A DNA stretch of 50,138 bases from assembly GCA_945883805.1 (NCBI GenBank), contig CAMCYE010000012.1, forward strand, positions 1-50,138. The letters are read 5' to 3'. This document shows, one piece after another, positions 15,365 to 24,494 of the stretch; the stretch's first letter is position 1, and the number at the start of each line of letters is the position of its first letter. The translations under genes and the position numbers were made by a program. The DNA is from Victivallis vadensis. Lineage in GTDB: Bacteria > Verrucomicrobiota > Lentisphaeria > Victivallales > GWF2-50-93. Below the pieces are notes generated by a model, which was not told the DNA's origin, searched no databases, and saw nothing but the letters and a program-made list of their open reading frames with translations.

Positions 15365-17788
15365 ATGAACAGCAAAAAGAATGATTCAATACCGGCAGCC
15401 CATCCACTGAGAAAATCTGCCTGGATATGGCCCGAGGGCTATATGTATCTTCTCAATCACTTCGCACAGTTCAGATATGATTTCAACCTGAATAAGATTC
15501 CCGTAAAAGCACCATTTTTCATAACTGCCGACAAATCATATAGACTGTATGTGAACGGGAATTATGTTTGCAGGGGGCCGGCGAGGGGGTATCAGAGCCA
15601 TTGGCCATTTGATGAAGTCGACATAAAAAAATATTTGCGGTCCGGCAAAAACTGGATCTCAGTTGAGGCGTACACCCCCGGCATCAGCACATTTCAGTAT
15701 CTCCACTATACAAAGGCGGGAATGCTCTGCGCCGCGAAATGGGGCGGAATTGAAATCCATTCAGATGCCAAAACATGGAAGATGCGCCGGGCCTCCTCAT
15801 ACAACGTAGAAACTGGAAGACTGTCATTGCAGTTGGATTTCCAGGAGGACTTCAATGCGGCCGAAGATGACAGGTCATGGATATTTTCTCCAAAAGAGCC
15901 TAAAGGCTGGCGTGCGGAATACTTTCCTGTCGGCGGACATCAGATATTGTCAACACCATTCGGTCAGCCTCCTTATGACAGCGTAGAGCCGAGGGGTATC
16001 CCGATGCTCCGTGAAGACATAATAAAACCCGCGTCGGTAACTTCAACAGGTATTGGAAACTGCAGTGGCGATTATAAGACGTGCAAGAACATTTCCTGGT
16101 ATTTCATCGACAATGAATTCCCGTCAGTGAAGAAATGGGAAAAAGGGAACGCCGTGAAAACAATTTCAGGTAAGGACTTCCTGGAAATAATCCTCGAACC
16201 GGCCGGCAAGGGAAAATTCAGCATAACGACAATTGACATGGGCAAATTTGCAGTTGGAAATCTTATCGTTGATGTCGAGGGCGCGACAGGCGAAGAGATC
16301 CTCGACTTCCATCATTATCAATGCCTGAGGGGCGATGTTCCCGCATTTATCAAGCCTGGAGTTGCATGTCTAATCGCATTGGCAAGCAGATTGAGACTTG
16401 CAAAAGGCGGGACAAATCATGAATTTTACCATATAATTGGAGGTCGCCATTTTTCAATAGTCGCCCGAGACGTGACTAAAACTTTGAAAATAAAATTGAG
16501 TCTGAGAACGGCTTATTATCCTTTTACGATGAAAGGTGACTTCAAATCGTCCGACAGCACTATCAACGACATCTATGCCATCTGCAGGCATACCCAGCAG
16601 ATATGTTCCATTGACGCCTATGTTGACACTCCATGGCGCGAACAGGCGCAATGGTGGGGAGATGCGCGTGTTCAGGCCGCAAACACTTTTTTTGTTGACG
16701 GTGACGCGCGGCTCCTTGCCAGGGGAATACGTTCTATCGCCGGGCAATGCGCACCGCAGGGGCTGACCTACGGACATGCCCCCACCTCCTCAGGCTGGTG
16801 CATCCTGCCTGATTTCTCACTTACATGGATACTGACGATATGGGATTACTATTGGCAGACAGGCGACTTGAAAATCTTCCATGAACAACATTCAAGGATA
16901 AAGGAGATCCTCGTATATTTTGAATCTCCCGAAGCCCGCGATAAAAACGGATTGCTAGTTTACGACCCGCGTTTCTGGCTTTTTGAAGACTGGTCGACCT
17001 TGCCAAAGGAACGAGTCCCGACATTCCTCAATCTCTGGCATATTATCACTCTCGAATATTATGCAAAACTTCTGAAGGCCGCCGGAAAGGTGACGGAAAT
17101 GCGGAAGTGCAACGCAGAAATATCCAATCGTAGGAAACTTGTGGTTTCAAAACTTTTCGACAGCAAGTCAGGACTCTTCTGTGCGTGTCTGGACAAGAAT
17201 GGCAAACAGTCCGGCGAACCGTCCGTACACGATCAGGTTATGGCGCTGATGCTGAACCTCAAGCCGGAATTTCATGAAAATATGATCGCGAAACGGATAC
17301 TGCCTTACCTCAAAGGGGAAAAAGCGTCCTGGCCTGTTCCTTCGTCTTTTTGGGCAACATATGTTTTCGAGACGATGGGCAAATGCGGATATGGGAATGA
17401 AGTTGTAGAATTCATTAGGGAGAGATGGTCGCCGATGCTAGTTTCCGGCACTACCTGGGAAGGATTTGAATGGTCAGGAACCAAAGGAGGATCATGTTCC
17501 CATGCCTGGACCGCTCATCCGTCATTTCACTTTGTAAATATCCTTGCCGGAATCAGGCAGATCGGGCTTGCATGGGAATCAGTTGAGTTCTCTCCCCAGT
17601 TTGTGGATGGAATCTATTTTGCCGAAGCGTCAATCCCGTCTCCGAAAGGTGAGATAAAAGCCCGCTGGGAAAGGAAAGGCGGAAAGATGGAAGCTACGGT
17701 CACAATCCCGTCTGGAATGAAACTGCAGGTGAAACTTCCCGGAGTGGAAAAAATCATAAGCAAGGCCGGCACATATGGTTTTTCTTGA
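15365..17788 (+). CDS. GH78-like alpha-L-rhamnosidase family protein
   Basis: The 807-residue protein fits the GH78 layout: N-terminal beta domains (FFITADKSYRLYVNGNYVCRGPARG), then an (alpha/alpha)6 barrel and a small C-terminal beta domain (EASIPSPKGEIKARWERK). The barrel motif DTPWREQAQWWGDARVQA near residue 421 matches the GH78 motif with the general-acid Glu (E426 here), and SGTTWEGFEWSGTKGGSCSHAW lies where the family's base region falls. There is no signal peptide, so it would act on oligosaccharides already in the cytoplasm. It sits between a Gfo/Idh/MocA dehydrogenase and a GH20-like gene. Exact sugar specificity (rhamnose or another) is inference. Confidence 0.8.
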   Translation: MNSKKNDSIPAAHPLRKSAWIWPEGYMYLLNHFAQFRYDFNLNKIPVKAPFFITADKSYRLYVNGNYVCRGPARGYQSHWPFDEVDIKKYLRSGKNWISVEAYTPGISTFQYLHYTKAGMLCAAKWGGIEIHSDAKTWKMRRASSYNVETGRLSLQLDFQEDFNAAEDDRSWIFSPKEPKGWRAEYFPVGGHQILSTPFGQPPYDSVEPRGIPMLREDIIKPASVTSTGIGNCSGDYKTCKNISWYFIDNEFPSVKKWEKGNAVKTISGKDFLEIILEPAGKGKFSITTIDMGKFAVGNLIVDVEGATGEEILDFHHYQCLRGDVPAFIKPGVACLIALASRLRLAKGGTNHEFYHIIGGRHFSIVARDVTKTLKIKLSLRTAYYPFTMKGDFKSSDSTINDIYAICRHTQQICSIDAYVDTPWREQAQWWGDARVQAANTFFVDGDARLLARGIRSIAGQCAPQGLTYGHAPTSSGWCILPDFSLTWILTIWDYYWQTGDLKIFHEQHSRIKEILVYFESPEARDKNGLLVYDPRFWLFEDWSTLPKERVPTFLNLWHIITLEYYAKLLKAAGKVTEMRKCNAEISNRRKLVVSKLFDSKSGLFCACLDKNGKQSGEPSVHDQVMALMLNLKPEFHENMIAKRILPYLKGEKASWPVPSSFWATYVFETMGKCGYGNEVVEFIRERWSPMLVSGTTWEGFEWSGTKGGSCSHAWTAHPSFHFVNILAGIRQIGLAWESVEFSPQFVDGIYFAEASIPSPKGEIKARWERKGGKMEATVTIPSGMKLQVKLPGVEKIISKAGTYGFS

Positions 17789-17875
17789 AAATAATCCGCT
17801 GGTGGAATCCTCTATTGGCAGACTGTGCAAAAAACTGTATATTTCTTCCTGCCAATATAAAATGAGAGGATGCAC

Positions 17876-19708
17876 ATGAGAGAAGTATCATTATGCCCGA
17901 TGCCTCAGAAAATGAAGAAGAGCGGAAGAATCGCAGATCTCGGCCGATTCAAATGGATAAAAATCCAGTCCGGTTTTTCCCAGGCACTGAAAAAACATTT
18001 TATAAGCTTCGCGGAAAAACACGGGATTTTGTTCTCGGAAAAGCTTGAAGTGACTTCGGCGTCTCCCGCAAAAGGAAATGTCTTCATTGATGCCGTGATT
18101 GAAGACGGCAAAAAGGGAGATCCGCAGAGATTCACAATCACGGTCACAGGTAGAGGAATAAGGATTTCCTCGTCCGGCGAGGCCGGAATCTTTTACGGAC
18201 TCCAGACCGTATCCCAGCTCGTCGACCAGTTCGGATCCCAGCTTCCGGACATTGAAATAGAGGACTGGCCGGATTTCAAGGCGCGCGGCGCCATGCTTGA
18301 CATCAGCCGCTGCAAGGTTCCATCCATGAAGACGTTCTTTGACCTTGTGGACCTCCTCGCATCTTTGAAAATAAATCATCTTCAGCTTTATACCGAACAC
18401 ACATTCGCATTCTCCGCGCACGAAATTGTCTGGCGCGATTCCTCACCGGTAACAGCCCAGGAGATGATCGAACTGGACGCCTACTGTGCCGACCGTTTCA
18501 TCGAACTTGTTCCGAACCTGAATTCGTTCGGACACTTTGAACGCTGGCTCAAACATCCTGAATACAAACATTTTGCCGAGTGCCCGGACGGATCTACTAC
18601 GTCACGGGGAAATAGGACATCCAGCGGCTCGACTCTGAAGCCGGATGCGAAAAGCCTTGAACTTATCGATTCGCTCTTTGAAGAATTCCTCCCGAATTTC
18701 CGTAGCGGAGCCTTCAATGTCGGATGCGACGAAACATGGGAGCTAGGACAGGGCTGGAGTAAAAGCCAGTGCGACAAGAAGGGAAAGACCAAGGTCTATC
18801 TAGACCATCTTCTTGGAATCCACAAGCTTGTCAGCAAAAACAAAAGGAAGATGATGTTCTGGGCAGACATAATCCTGCATGAACCCAAATATGTGGACGA
18901 TCTTCCAAGGGACATAATCGCCCTTAACTGGGGATATGAGCATGGTCATCCGTTTGAAAAGGAGACTAAAGTTTTTGCAAAATACGGCGTTCCATTTTAT
19001 GTATGTCCCGGAACTTCCAGCTGGAATACTTTGACCGGTCGGACAGACAACTGTATCAAAAATCTCATAAATGCGGCTGCAAACGGAAAAAGGAATGGTG
19101 CGGCGGGATATCTGATTACCGATTGGGGGGATGGAGGGCATCACCAGTATCTTCCGATAAGCTACCCCGGACTGCTCGCGGGAGCTGCCTATTCATGGTC
19201 CCTGAAGAGTTCAATTGACATCAATATCTCCGAAGCCGTGAGCAGATTTGTTTTTAAAGACGGTTCTTCTGTTCTGGGAAAAGTCCTTTTTGAACTCGGA
19301 AGAGTCCATGAGAAAACAGGAATGCTTCCCGGCAATTCGACAATATTCAATCATCTTCTTTTCTGGGACATGTCTGACAGGAAACTCATTGAAAAGCTGA
19401 ATGTGAAGGATATGGAAACCTGCCTGCGTTCGTTCGGCGAACTGAAGGAAATGCTGTCTGTTTCGGATTACAGATTTCCTGACGGTAAACTGGTGAAGGA
19501 GGAAATCCTGAACGCCATCAGAATGGCGGAGTTGGGTGTCAACAAAGCCGTTTCCGGTCTCGGAGGGAAAGTGGAGAAAACGCAGATGAGGAAGGATCTT
19601 CAGAAGATAATAAGCATGCATGAGGAGCTCTGGCTTGCCAGGAACAGGATCGGCGGATTGAATGAAAGTTCCGGAAGACTCCGTAATCTCATGGAGAACC
19701 TGAAATAA
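17876..19708 (+). CDS. GH20-like beta-N-acetylhexosaminidase
   Basis: The 610-residue protein has a GH20 N-terminal alpha/beta domain (FTITVTGRGIRISSSGEAGIF, then YGLQTVSQLV) followed by the catalytic barrel (WPDFKARGAMLDISRCKVPS). The catalytic pair Asp285-Glu286 lies in NVGCDETWELG. MFWADIIL and ALNWGYEHGHPFE fit later barrel strands. These enzymes cleave terminal GlcNAc or GalNAc using the substrate acetamido group. There is no signal peptide, so cytoplasmic action is expected. I take the ATG at 17876 because GAGAGGA (17864-17870) is well placed for it and overlaps the alternative ATG at 17870. The C-terminal about 180 residues are helical and non-catalytic. Confidence 0.85.
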   Translation: MREVSLCPMPQKMKKSGRIADLGRFKWIKIQSGFSQALKKHFISFAEKHGILFSEKLEVTSASPAKGNVFIDAVIEDGKKGDPQRFTITVTGRGIRISSSGEAGIFYGLQTVSQLVDQFGSQLPDIEIEDWPDFKARGAMLDISRCKVPSMKTFFDLVDLLASLKINHLQLYTEHTFAFSAHEIVWRDSSPVTAQEMIELDAYCADRFIELVPNLNSFGHFERWLKHPEYKHFAECPDGSTTSRGNRTSSGSTLKPDAKSLELIDSLFEEFLPNFRSGAFNVGCDETWELGQGWSKSQCDKKGKTKVYLDHLLGIHKLVSKNKRKMMFWADIILHEPKYVDDLPRDIIALNWGYEHGHPFEKETKVFAKYGVPFYVCPGTSSWNTLTGRTDNCIKNLINAAANGKRNGAAGYLITDWGDGGHHQYLPISYPGLLAGAAYSWSLKSSIDINISEAVSRFVFKDGSSVLGKVLFELGRVHEKTGMLPGNSTIFNHLLFWDMSDRKLIEKLNVKDMETCLRSFGELKEMLSVSDYRFPDGKLVKEEILNAIRMAELGVNKAVSGLGGKVEKTQMRKDLQKIISMHEELWLARNRIGGLNESSGRLRNLMENLK

Positions 19709-19772
19709 ATTTAGCTTTGGCAATCATATAATACTGTTTCGTTTTCATCGGGACAGTAATTCATGAAAGACA

Positions 19773-19845
19773 AAGAACAGCCCTTACGGGCTTGACTACA
19801 TACAAATTGCATACGTTGGTAGTCAATGCCGTAAGGCATGTTCTT
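19773..19845. repeat. Long near-perfect hairpin
   Basis: AAGAACA, CCTTACGG and TTGACTAC on the left pair in order with GTAGTCAA, CCGTAAGG and TGTTCTT on the right. Only two 2-base internal mismatches interrupt the 23 pairs, and the loop is 19 bases. It lies between the GH20-like gene and the next gene. There is no T run after it, so it is better read as a palindromic repeat than as a terminator. Confidence 0.7.
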
Positions 19846-19890
19846 GCCATTTGATTGCGACTTAGTATTGGTATAACAGTGGAGAAGGAA

Positions 19891-22800
19891 ATGGGTCATC
19901 TCAGAAATGTTTTCGTGTTCTTTGTCTTGTCTTTGATACCCTTCCTGTCCGGATGCGCGAGCCAGTATTCGTTCAGGGAAGTGGACGCCGGTTACACGTA
20001 CAGGAAATTCTCGCTGAATGTCTTGAATTCGGATCAGCTCAGACCTTCTACGATACAGGGGCTCCGCCTCCTCCATCTGGATGGGGAGTATGCTGTCGAT
20101 CCGGAAGCGGTCATCGGTAAGCTTCTGGAGAATTTTGACACGGATAAAAATCCTGAAACAGTCCTGATGATATGCGAGCTTTCGTATGTGAGCGGAAAGA
20201 AACTGGAAAAGAAAGATCCCCGGAAAGCCGCTGGTTTTTACCTGTTGGCGGCGTCTCACGCATATGATTTCATTGCCGGGAGATTGTCGGAAAACGAAAT
20301 AAAATATACTCCTGATTCGGCTTTCATCATAGCGATATATAACATCGCGGTTTCAAGGGGGATCGAACTGTGGAGGGCGAACAGCCAGCCCTGGACCAAG
20401 ACTTTTGAACTTGAAATCTACAATGCCCATTACTCCCTGAACGTGCAGCCTGAGGGCAAATATCTCTGGAATCCGGATTTCTTTGACGAGTTCATATCTT
20501 CATATAGAACTGAAATATCGGGATTTGTCAATCATTACCGTTCCAGAGGGCTCGGGGCATCATTCATAGGGATTCACAAAAACCCGTTGGACTCCCCGGA
20601 CCGTGAAATCCTGTATCCCAGAAAGCTGTCGCTCCCGGTTACGGCCATAGTCGAATTTGACCAGCCGAAAGAATCTAAGAATACCAGTGACAGAATTGCC
20701 ACCCTGCGCTTTTACAATCCATTGGAGACTGAAAATGTGATGATCGCAGGGAAACCGTTTCCGCTGGACGCCGACTATACAGCCGCAGCAACTGTCCTGC
20801 TTGCGGACATCGACCCTTCAAGATTCGAACTCCAGTCTTTTCTCGATCCGGGAAAAGTGCTCAAGGGAATGGGTATATTCCTGCTTGAACCCTATGATCC
20901 CGACAAGATTCCCGTTCTTCTTACGCACGGCCTTTATGCGACACCCTCTACATTCCTGGAAATGTACAACGATCTCATTGGCGTCCCAGAGATCCGAAAG
21001 AACTACCAGTTCTGGTTCTCGTTCTATCCGACAGGACTTCCGATATCCGATACAAGCGCAATGGTGAGGAAGAAACTTGTTGAGATACATAAAAGATTTG
21101 ATCCCGAAAGCAAGAACGCCAATTTCAACAACATGGTGGTTGTCGGGCACAGCATGGGTGGAATAATCAGCAAGATGCTCATACAGGAAAGCGGGAACGA
21201 CCTGTGGAACGCTTTTGCCAATGTGCCGATAGACGAGGTTCAGGATATTACGGAAAAGGAAAAGGCTTTCGCCAAGGAAAAATTTTTCTTCGAACCACAG
21301 CCATATATCCGCAGGGCTGTTTTTATTGCCACCCCGCATCAGGGGAGCGAAATGGCGACTTCATGGATCGGGCGTCTTGGGATGAAAGTCATGACTCTTC
21401 CTTCCTTCCTGATTGACGACACGTCGCAATTCGTTTTCAAGCATAAGTCAATCCTGAAACTGCCTCCTTCGGAGTTGACAGATGTGATCCCGTCAAGCAT
21501 CAAACAGCTTTCTTCAACTAATCCCTTCCTCGTTGCGGAAAAGAAATTGCCGATAAGCAGGGAAGTTCCATATCATTCGATAATCGGGATACGCGACGCG
21601 ACAGAGGGGCCAGGAAGCAGTGACGGTGTCGTCATATACGGCAGTTCGCATCTCGACGGAGCTATTTCCGAATATCTTGTCCATGCCACACATTCATGTG
21701 TCGCCAACCCCTACACCATCGGCGAAGTCAAAAGAATCCTTCTCCTGCACCTGAAGGAGATCAATGAAAAAAAAGACCAGTTGAAGGAGAAAGCCGTTGA
21801 CAGCAGTTTCAGCTTCTTGAAGTTTTCAAAAGTGATGTCGGAGCTGTCAAAGAATCAGGATTTCGTCGATGCGCTGATGAACAGGATTGGCCGTAATCCG
21901 AATGCAGGTGGAATCTTGGGGCCGGAGGAGCTGCAACTGTTGAAAACGCTGATCTTCAGAAAGGATTTTGCGGCATTCGACAGGTTTCCCGGATTCACCA
22001 TCAAAGGAATGGGAGTGGCGGTAGCTCTTGCGGGGGCTGAATCGAAAAAGAAGGCGGCAAAAAATGCGGAAGTCGCAAAACCTGTCCGTGATGATGTGTT
22101 GAGTGAGAACGTGGTCGAAGAGATGGGATTGCCCGTGACCGACAAGGAAAATCCGCCTGCTTCGGATTCAATGCTCAAAGATCTCGGATACGGCCTTCAG
22201 TCCGGGGATAAAATTGATCCGTCAAAGGCGAAGACCGTCTCCGACAGCAGGCGCATGGCGTCGATATTGAACAGGCTTTCGTTGAATCCTGCTGAAAAGG
22301 ACAAGCCCAGATACATGGTTAAGATCGGGAACAGGACTGTTGATTCCCCGGGCGCACTTGTCGCTGAGCTTATGAGTTCCGGTTGCAAAGTCGAAGTGAG
22401 GGATGCCCGTTATTTCGCCAATTTCGGTGATCTGTTCTATAAGGGTGCGGAAGTCCTGACAGCATATTGGATCAACACCCAGATTCCTGTGCCGGAAACT
22501 GAGAACAGCCTTATGGTGCCGGTCAGTCACTCCCAGCATGAGCTGTACATTGTCGGGACTGATTTTTCTGTCGAGCTGTCATTCTATTTTGGAATCGACG
22601 GCAAGGTCGAGTTCAGGGTCATGGATACTGTAGACCAATCCTGGGTTCTTGGGCGTGTGGCAAAAGTATATGCTGAAAAGGATGCCGTCGAGGTCGTCAG
22701 ACTTGAAGGCGAGGTCATAAAAACATACGAGAGGATAAAGAAGGATAATCCCGACCTCCCGTTTGGAGGCTATTATGCGCTTGGGGTCTGCGATGACGTC

Positions 22801-23067
22801 AATGCCGTGATAGAATATCGCATGACTGGGAAGACTACGCTGTTTCCTCTTCCGCATGACAACAGGTATTTCCAGGGGGATGGCGAAGTCGAACAGATAG
22901 TCAGGAAACTTCCGTCCGACGGTCGCGACAATTCCATTCCAGATCAAAAACGGGTTTTCGGTTCGATTCCGGTTGATGACTTTTCAAAGATTCCGATACC
23001 GAGTCTTCGCGCCCAGCTAAAGGCTGTCATGGAAGCCTGGGAGAGCGGGAATAAGGAAAAGAAATAG
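19891..23067 (+). CDS. Large lipoprotein with alpha/beta-hydrolase (lipase-like) domain
   Basis: The 1058-residue product begins with a lipoprotein signal (hydrophobic FVFFVLSLIPFLSGC, lipobox LSGC), so it should be anchored in the outer or inner membrane facing the periplasm or outside. Residues about 20-330 are unrecognised. At about 340-600 an alpha/beta hydrolase appears: VLLTHGLYATPSTF (oxyanion-type HG), then VVVGHSMGG with nucleophile Ser421, then AVFIATPHQGSEMA and a late His in VHATHSC. This is a PGAP1/triacylglycerol-lipase-like pattern. The final about 400 residues have Lys/Glu-rich and beta-rich parts I cannot assign. I chose the ATG at 19891 (GGAG 6 bases upstream) rather than the TTG at 19855. 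Substrate unknown. Confidence 0.78.
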   Translation: MGHLRNVFVFFVLSLIPFLSGCASQYSFREVDAGYTYRKFSLNVLNSDQLRPSTIQGLRLLHLDGEYAVDPEAVIGKLLENFDTDKNPETVLMICELSYVSGKKLEKKDPRKAAGFYLLAASHAYDFIAGRLSENEIKYTPDSAFIIAIYNIAVSRGIELWRANSQPWTKTFELEIYNAHYSLNVQPEGKYLWNPDFFDEFISSYRTEISGFVNHYRSRGLGASFIGIHKNPLDSPDREILYPRKLSLPVTAIVEFDQPKESKNTSDRIATLRFYNPLETENVMIAGKPFPLDADYTAAATVLLADIDPSRFELQSFLDPGKVLKGMGIFLLEPYDPDKIPVLLTHGLYATPSTFLEMYNDLIGVPEIRKNYQFWFSFYPTGLPISDTSAMVRKKLVEIHKRFDPESKNANFNNMVVVGHSMGGIISKMLIQESGNDLWNAFANVPIDEVQDITEKEKAFAKEKFFFEPQPYIRRAVFIATPHQGSEMATSWIGRLGMKVMTLPSFLIDDTSQFVFKHKSILKLPPSELTDVIPSSIKQLSSTNPFLVAEKKLPISREVPYHSIIGIRDATEGPGSSDGVVIYGSSHLDGAISEYLVHATHSCVANPYTIGEVKRILLLHLKEINEKKDQLKEKAVDSSFSFLKFSKVMSELSKNQDFVDALMNRIGRNPNAGGILGPEELQLLKTLIFRKDFAAFDRFPGFTIKGMGVAVALAGAESKKKAAKNAEVAKPVRDDVLSENVVEEMGLPVTDKENPPASDSMLKDLGYGLQSGDKIDPSKAKTVSDSRRMASILNRLSLNPAEKDKPRYMVKIGNRTVDSPGALVAELMSSGCKVEVRDARYFANFGDLFYKGAEVLTAYWINTQIPVPETENSLMVPVSHSQHELYIVGTDFSVELSFYFGIDGKVEFRVMDTVDQSWVLGRVAKVYAEKDAVEVVRLEGEVIKTYERIKKDNPDLPFGGYYALGVCDDVNAVIEYRMTGKTTLFPLPHDNRYFQGDGEVEQIVRKLPSDGRDNSIPDQKRVFGSIPVDDFSKIPIPSLRAQLKAVMEAWESGNKEKK

Positions 23068-23100
23068 GGGAGTGGAAAGTCGTCAGTCGCTACTAGATTT

Positions 23101-23218
23101 GTTGGGCGTAAGTCTTTCCGTACATTTTTTAAGCCAAGCAGACGCTTGGCGTTCCCGGGAACGCTGATTGTCTGGTCGGCTCTATGTATTTCTTGTGCGG
23201 AAAGACTTACGCCGAGAG
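23101..23218. repeat. GTTCCCGGGAACGC repeat family, copy C with internal deletion
   Basis: The element has near-perfect inverted ends (GGCGTAAGTCTTTCCG and CGGAAAGACTTACGCC, 16 bases) and the central GTTCCCGGGAACGC at 23151-23164. Relative to copies A and D it lacks the CTCAGATCCCGAGTCCCATC...GAGCTCGGGG hairpin between AAGCCAAG and CAGACGCTTGGC. Confidence 0.85.
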
Positions 23219-23343
23219 TATCTCTAGTCGTCGGTCGTTGGCAAGAATTAATGGGAAAGTAATCAGTTATCAGAAAGACAAGTGAAAATTAGTGGTTAAA
23301 GAATCTTATTTTTCGTGTTTTTAGGGTGTTTCGTGGTAAAAAT

Positions 23344-23895
23344 ATGAATTTCTCGAAATGGCATGAACTTGGCCCGTTCACGGTGTTTGACGTGGAGACC
23401 ACCGGTATGTCTCCGGTATGTGACAGAATAGTCGAAATTGCGGCAATCCGAGTGGATATTGACGGTATTCATTCGCGATTCCATTCTTTGCTGAACCCGG
23501 GAATCAGGATACCTGACGAAGTCATACGCATACACCGGATAAGCAATGCGATGGTGGAAAAGTCGCCGACATTCACGAGTGTCGGCAGGGAGTTCGTCTC
23601 GTTTGCCGAGGACAGCACCCTTGTCGCGCACAACGGAAGGTTCGACCTCTCTTTCCTGCAGGAGAGCCTGCATCGGCATGGAATGCCCCTGTGGAATGGG
23701 AAAACCATGGATTCCATCGCCATAATCAAACACGCATATCCGGGGCTTCCAAGCTACAGCCTACAGAATCTCCAGCGCCATTTCAGCTTGGGCACCGGCG
23801 ACGGACAGGCGCACCGCGCCTTCACCGATGTGGAATGGACACTTGAAATATTCGGAATGTCCATGAAACGCCTGCTTGACGCAAGCAATACGTAA
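23344..23895 (+). CDS. DEDDh-type 3'-5' exonuclease, DnaQ-like
   Basis: The 183-residue protein consists of one RNase T/DnaQ exonuclease domain: ExoI FDVETTG (Asp16, Glu18), ExoII LVAHNGRFDLSFLQ, and ExoIII with HRAFTDVEWT giving the final His and Asp. The length suits a stand-alone proofreading or RNA/DNA-trimming nuclease; it could be the epsilon subunit of DNA polymerase III or a paralogue. The ATG at 23344 gives a natural N-terminus; the earlier GTG at 23326 adds six unlikely residues. No good ribosome binding site is visible. It is isolated, with repeats on both sides. Confidence 0.85.
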   Translation: MNFSKWHELGPFTVFDVETTGMSPVCDRIVEIAAIRVDIDGIHSRFHSLLNPGIRIPDEVIRIHRISNAMVEKSPTFTSVGREFVSFAEDSTLVAHNGRFDLSFLQESLHRHGMPLWNGKTMDSIAIIKHAYPGLPSYSLQNLQRHFSLGTGDGQAHRAFTDVEWTLEIFGMSMKRLLDASNT

Positions 23896-23903
23896 TCAGT
23901 TTT

Positions 23904-24092
23904 TCATTTCAGTTTTCTTTTCTTTCTGAGGAGAGATTCAAGCTCCGCATTAGCCTCGTCAAATTCCTTTATCCTGTCATCGGTATATATCTCGATGGGA
24001 AAATTGCATAACCTATGTAAGCGGTCAGTCCGTCCCAATATCTCCTGAAAATAACCACAGAGGCACGGAGTCACAAAGAATATTTTCACCAC
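23904..24092 (-). pseudogene. Gene remnant joined to an ACCACAGAGG repeat
   Basis: The 62-codon frame has two parts. The first about 15 residues are translated from the ACCACAGAGGCACGGAGTCA repeat at 24054-24105. The remainder (EILGRTDRLHRLCNFPIEIY, TDDRIKEFDEANAELES and a basic tail) looks like a real protein C-terminus. No ribosome binding site is visible. I read it as the tail of an older gene whose front was replaced by the repeat. The family is not recognised. Confidence 0.35.
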
Positions 24093-24420
24093 GAAGAAGC
24101 CTGTCTGCTCTAGGAAGTTTCCGCCGTCGCTGGGATGCTATGGCGTGACAAGACGACGTGGCATGCGAAGGGCACGAAGTAATACATCAAACTTATCTTT
24201 TCCTTCTCGTCTTGCTAGGACAGAGACAAACCCTTTTTAAAACGGTTTTTTTCCCTTGTCGGGCGTAGTCCGCAGCGGCCGGACGAAGACTGATGGTTAT
24301 GAAATTGGTTGCTACTTTGCTGCTCCAGCCCCTCGGTGGTTAGTTCCAGAAGGGGACTGACCGATTACTTCACCAGATATTCTTTGTAAAAATAATTCCC
24401 TTTCGCACTTTAAAAGGACT
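24093..24420. other. Intergenic region without a gene
   Basis: The stretch carries the end of the ACCACAGAGG-type repeat (to 24105) and small GC-rich palindromes such as GTCCGCAGCGGCCGGAC near 24270. CTCGGTGGTTAGTTCCAG at about 24332-24349 echoes the right end of the 28085-28171 repeat. I see no tRNA, no credible ORF and no clear terminator. Confidence 0.5.
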
Positions 24421-24440
24421 ACTGTAGTATATACTGTATT
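24421..24440. promoter_or_regulatory. Candidate operator upstream of a GntR/LacI-type regulator
   Basis: Two ACTGTA units (24421-24426 and 24433-24438) frame the palindrome AGTATATACT (24426-24435), 55 bases ahead of the regulator start. A related ACTGTATTTTACTGT lies upstream of the second regulator of this type at about 28206. Autoregulation is a guess. Confidence 0.3.
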
Positions 24441-24494
24441 ATATGTTTAAATAAACCATGAAATGCGGATTTTGCATTTACCGGCATATTCATA

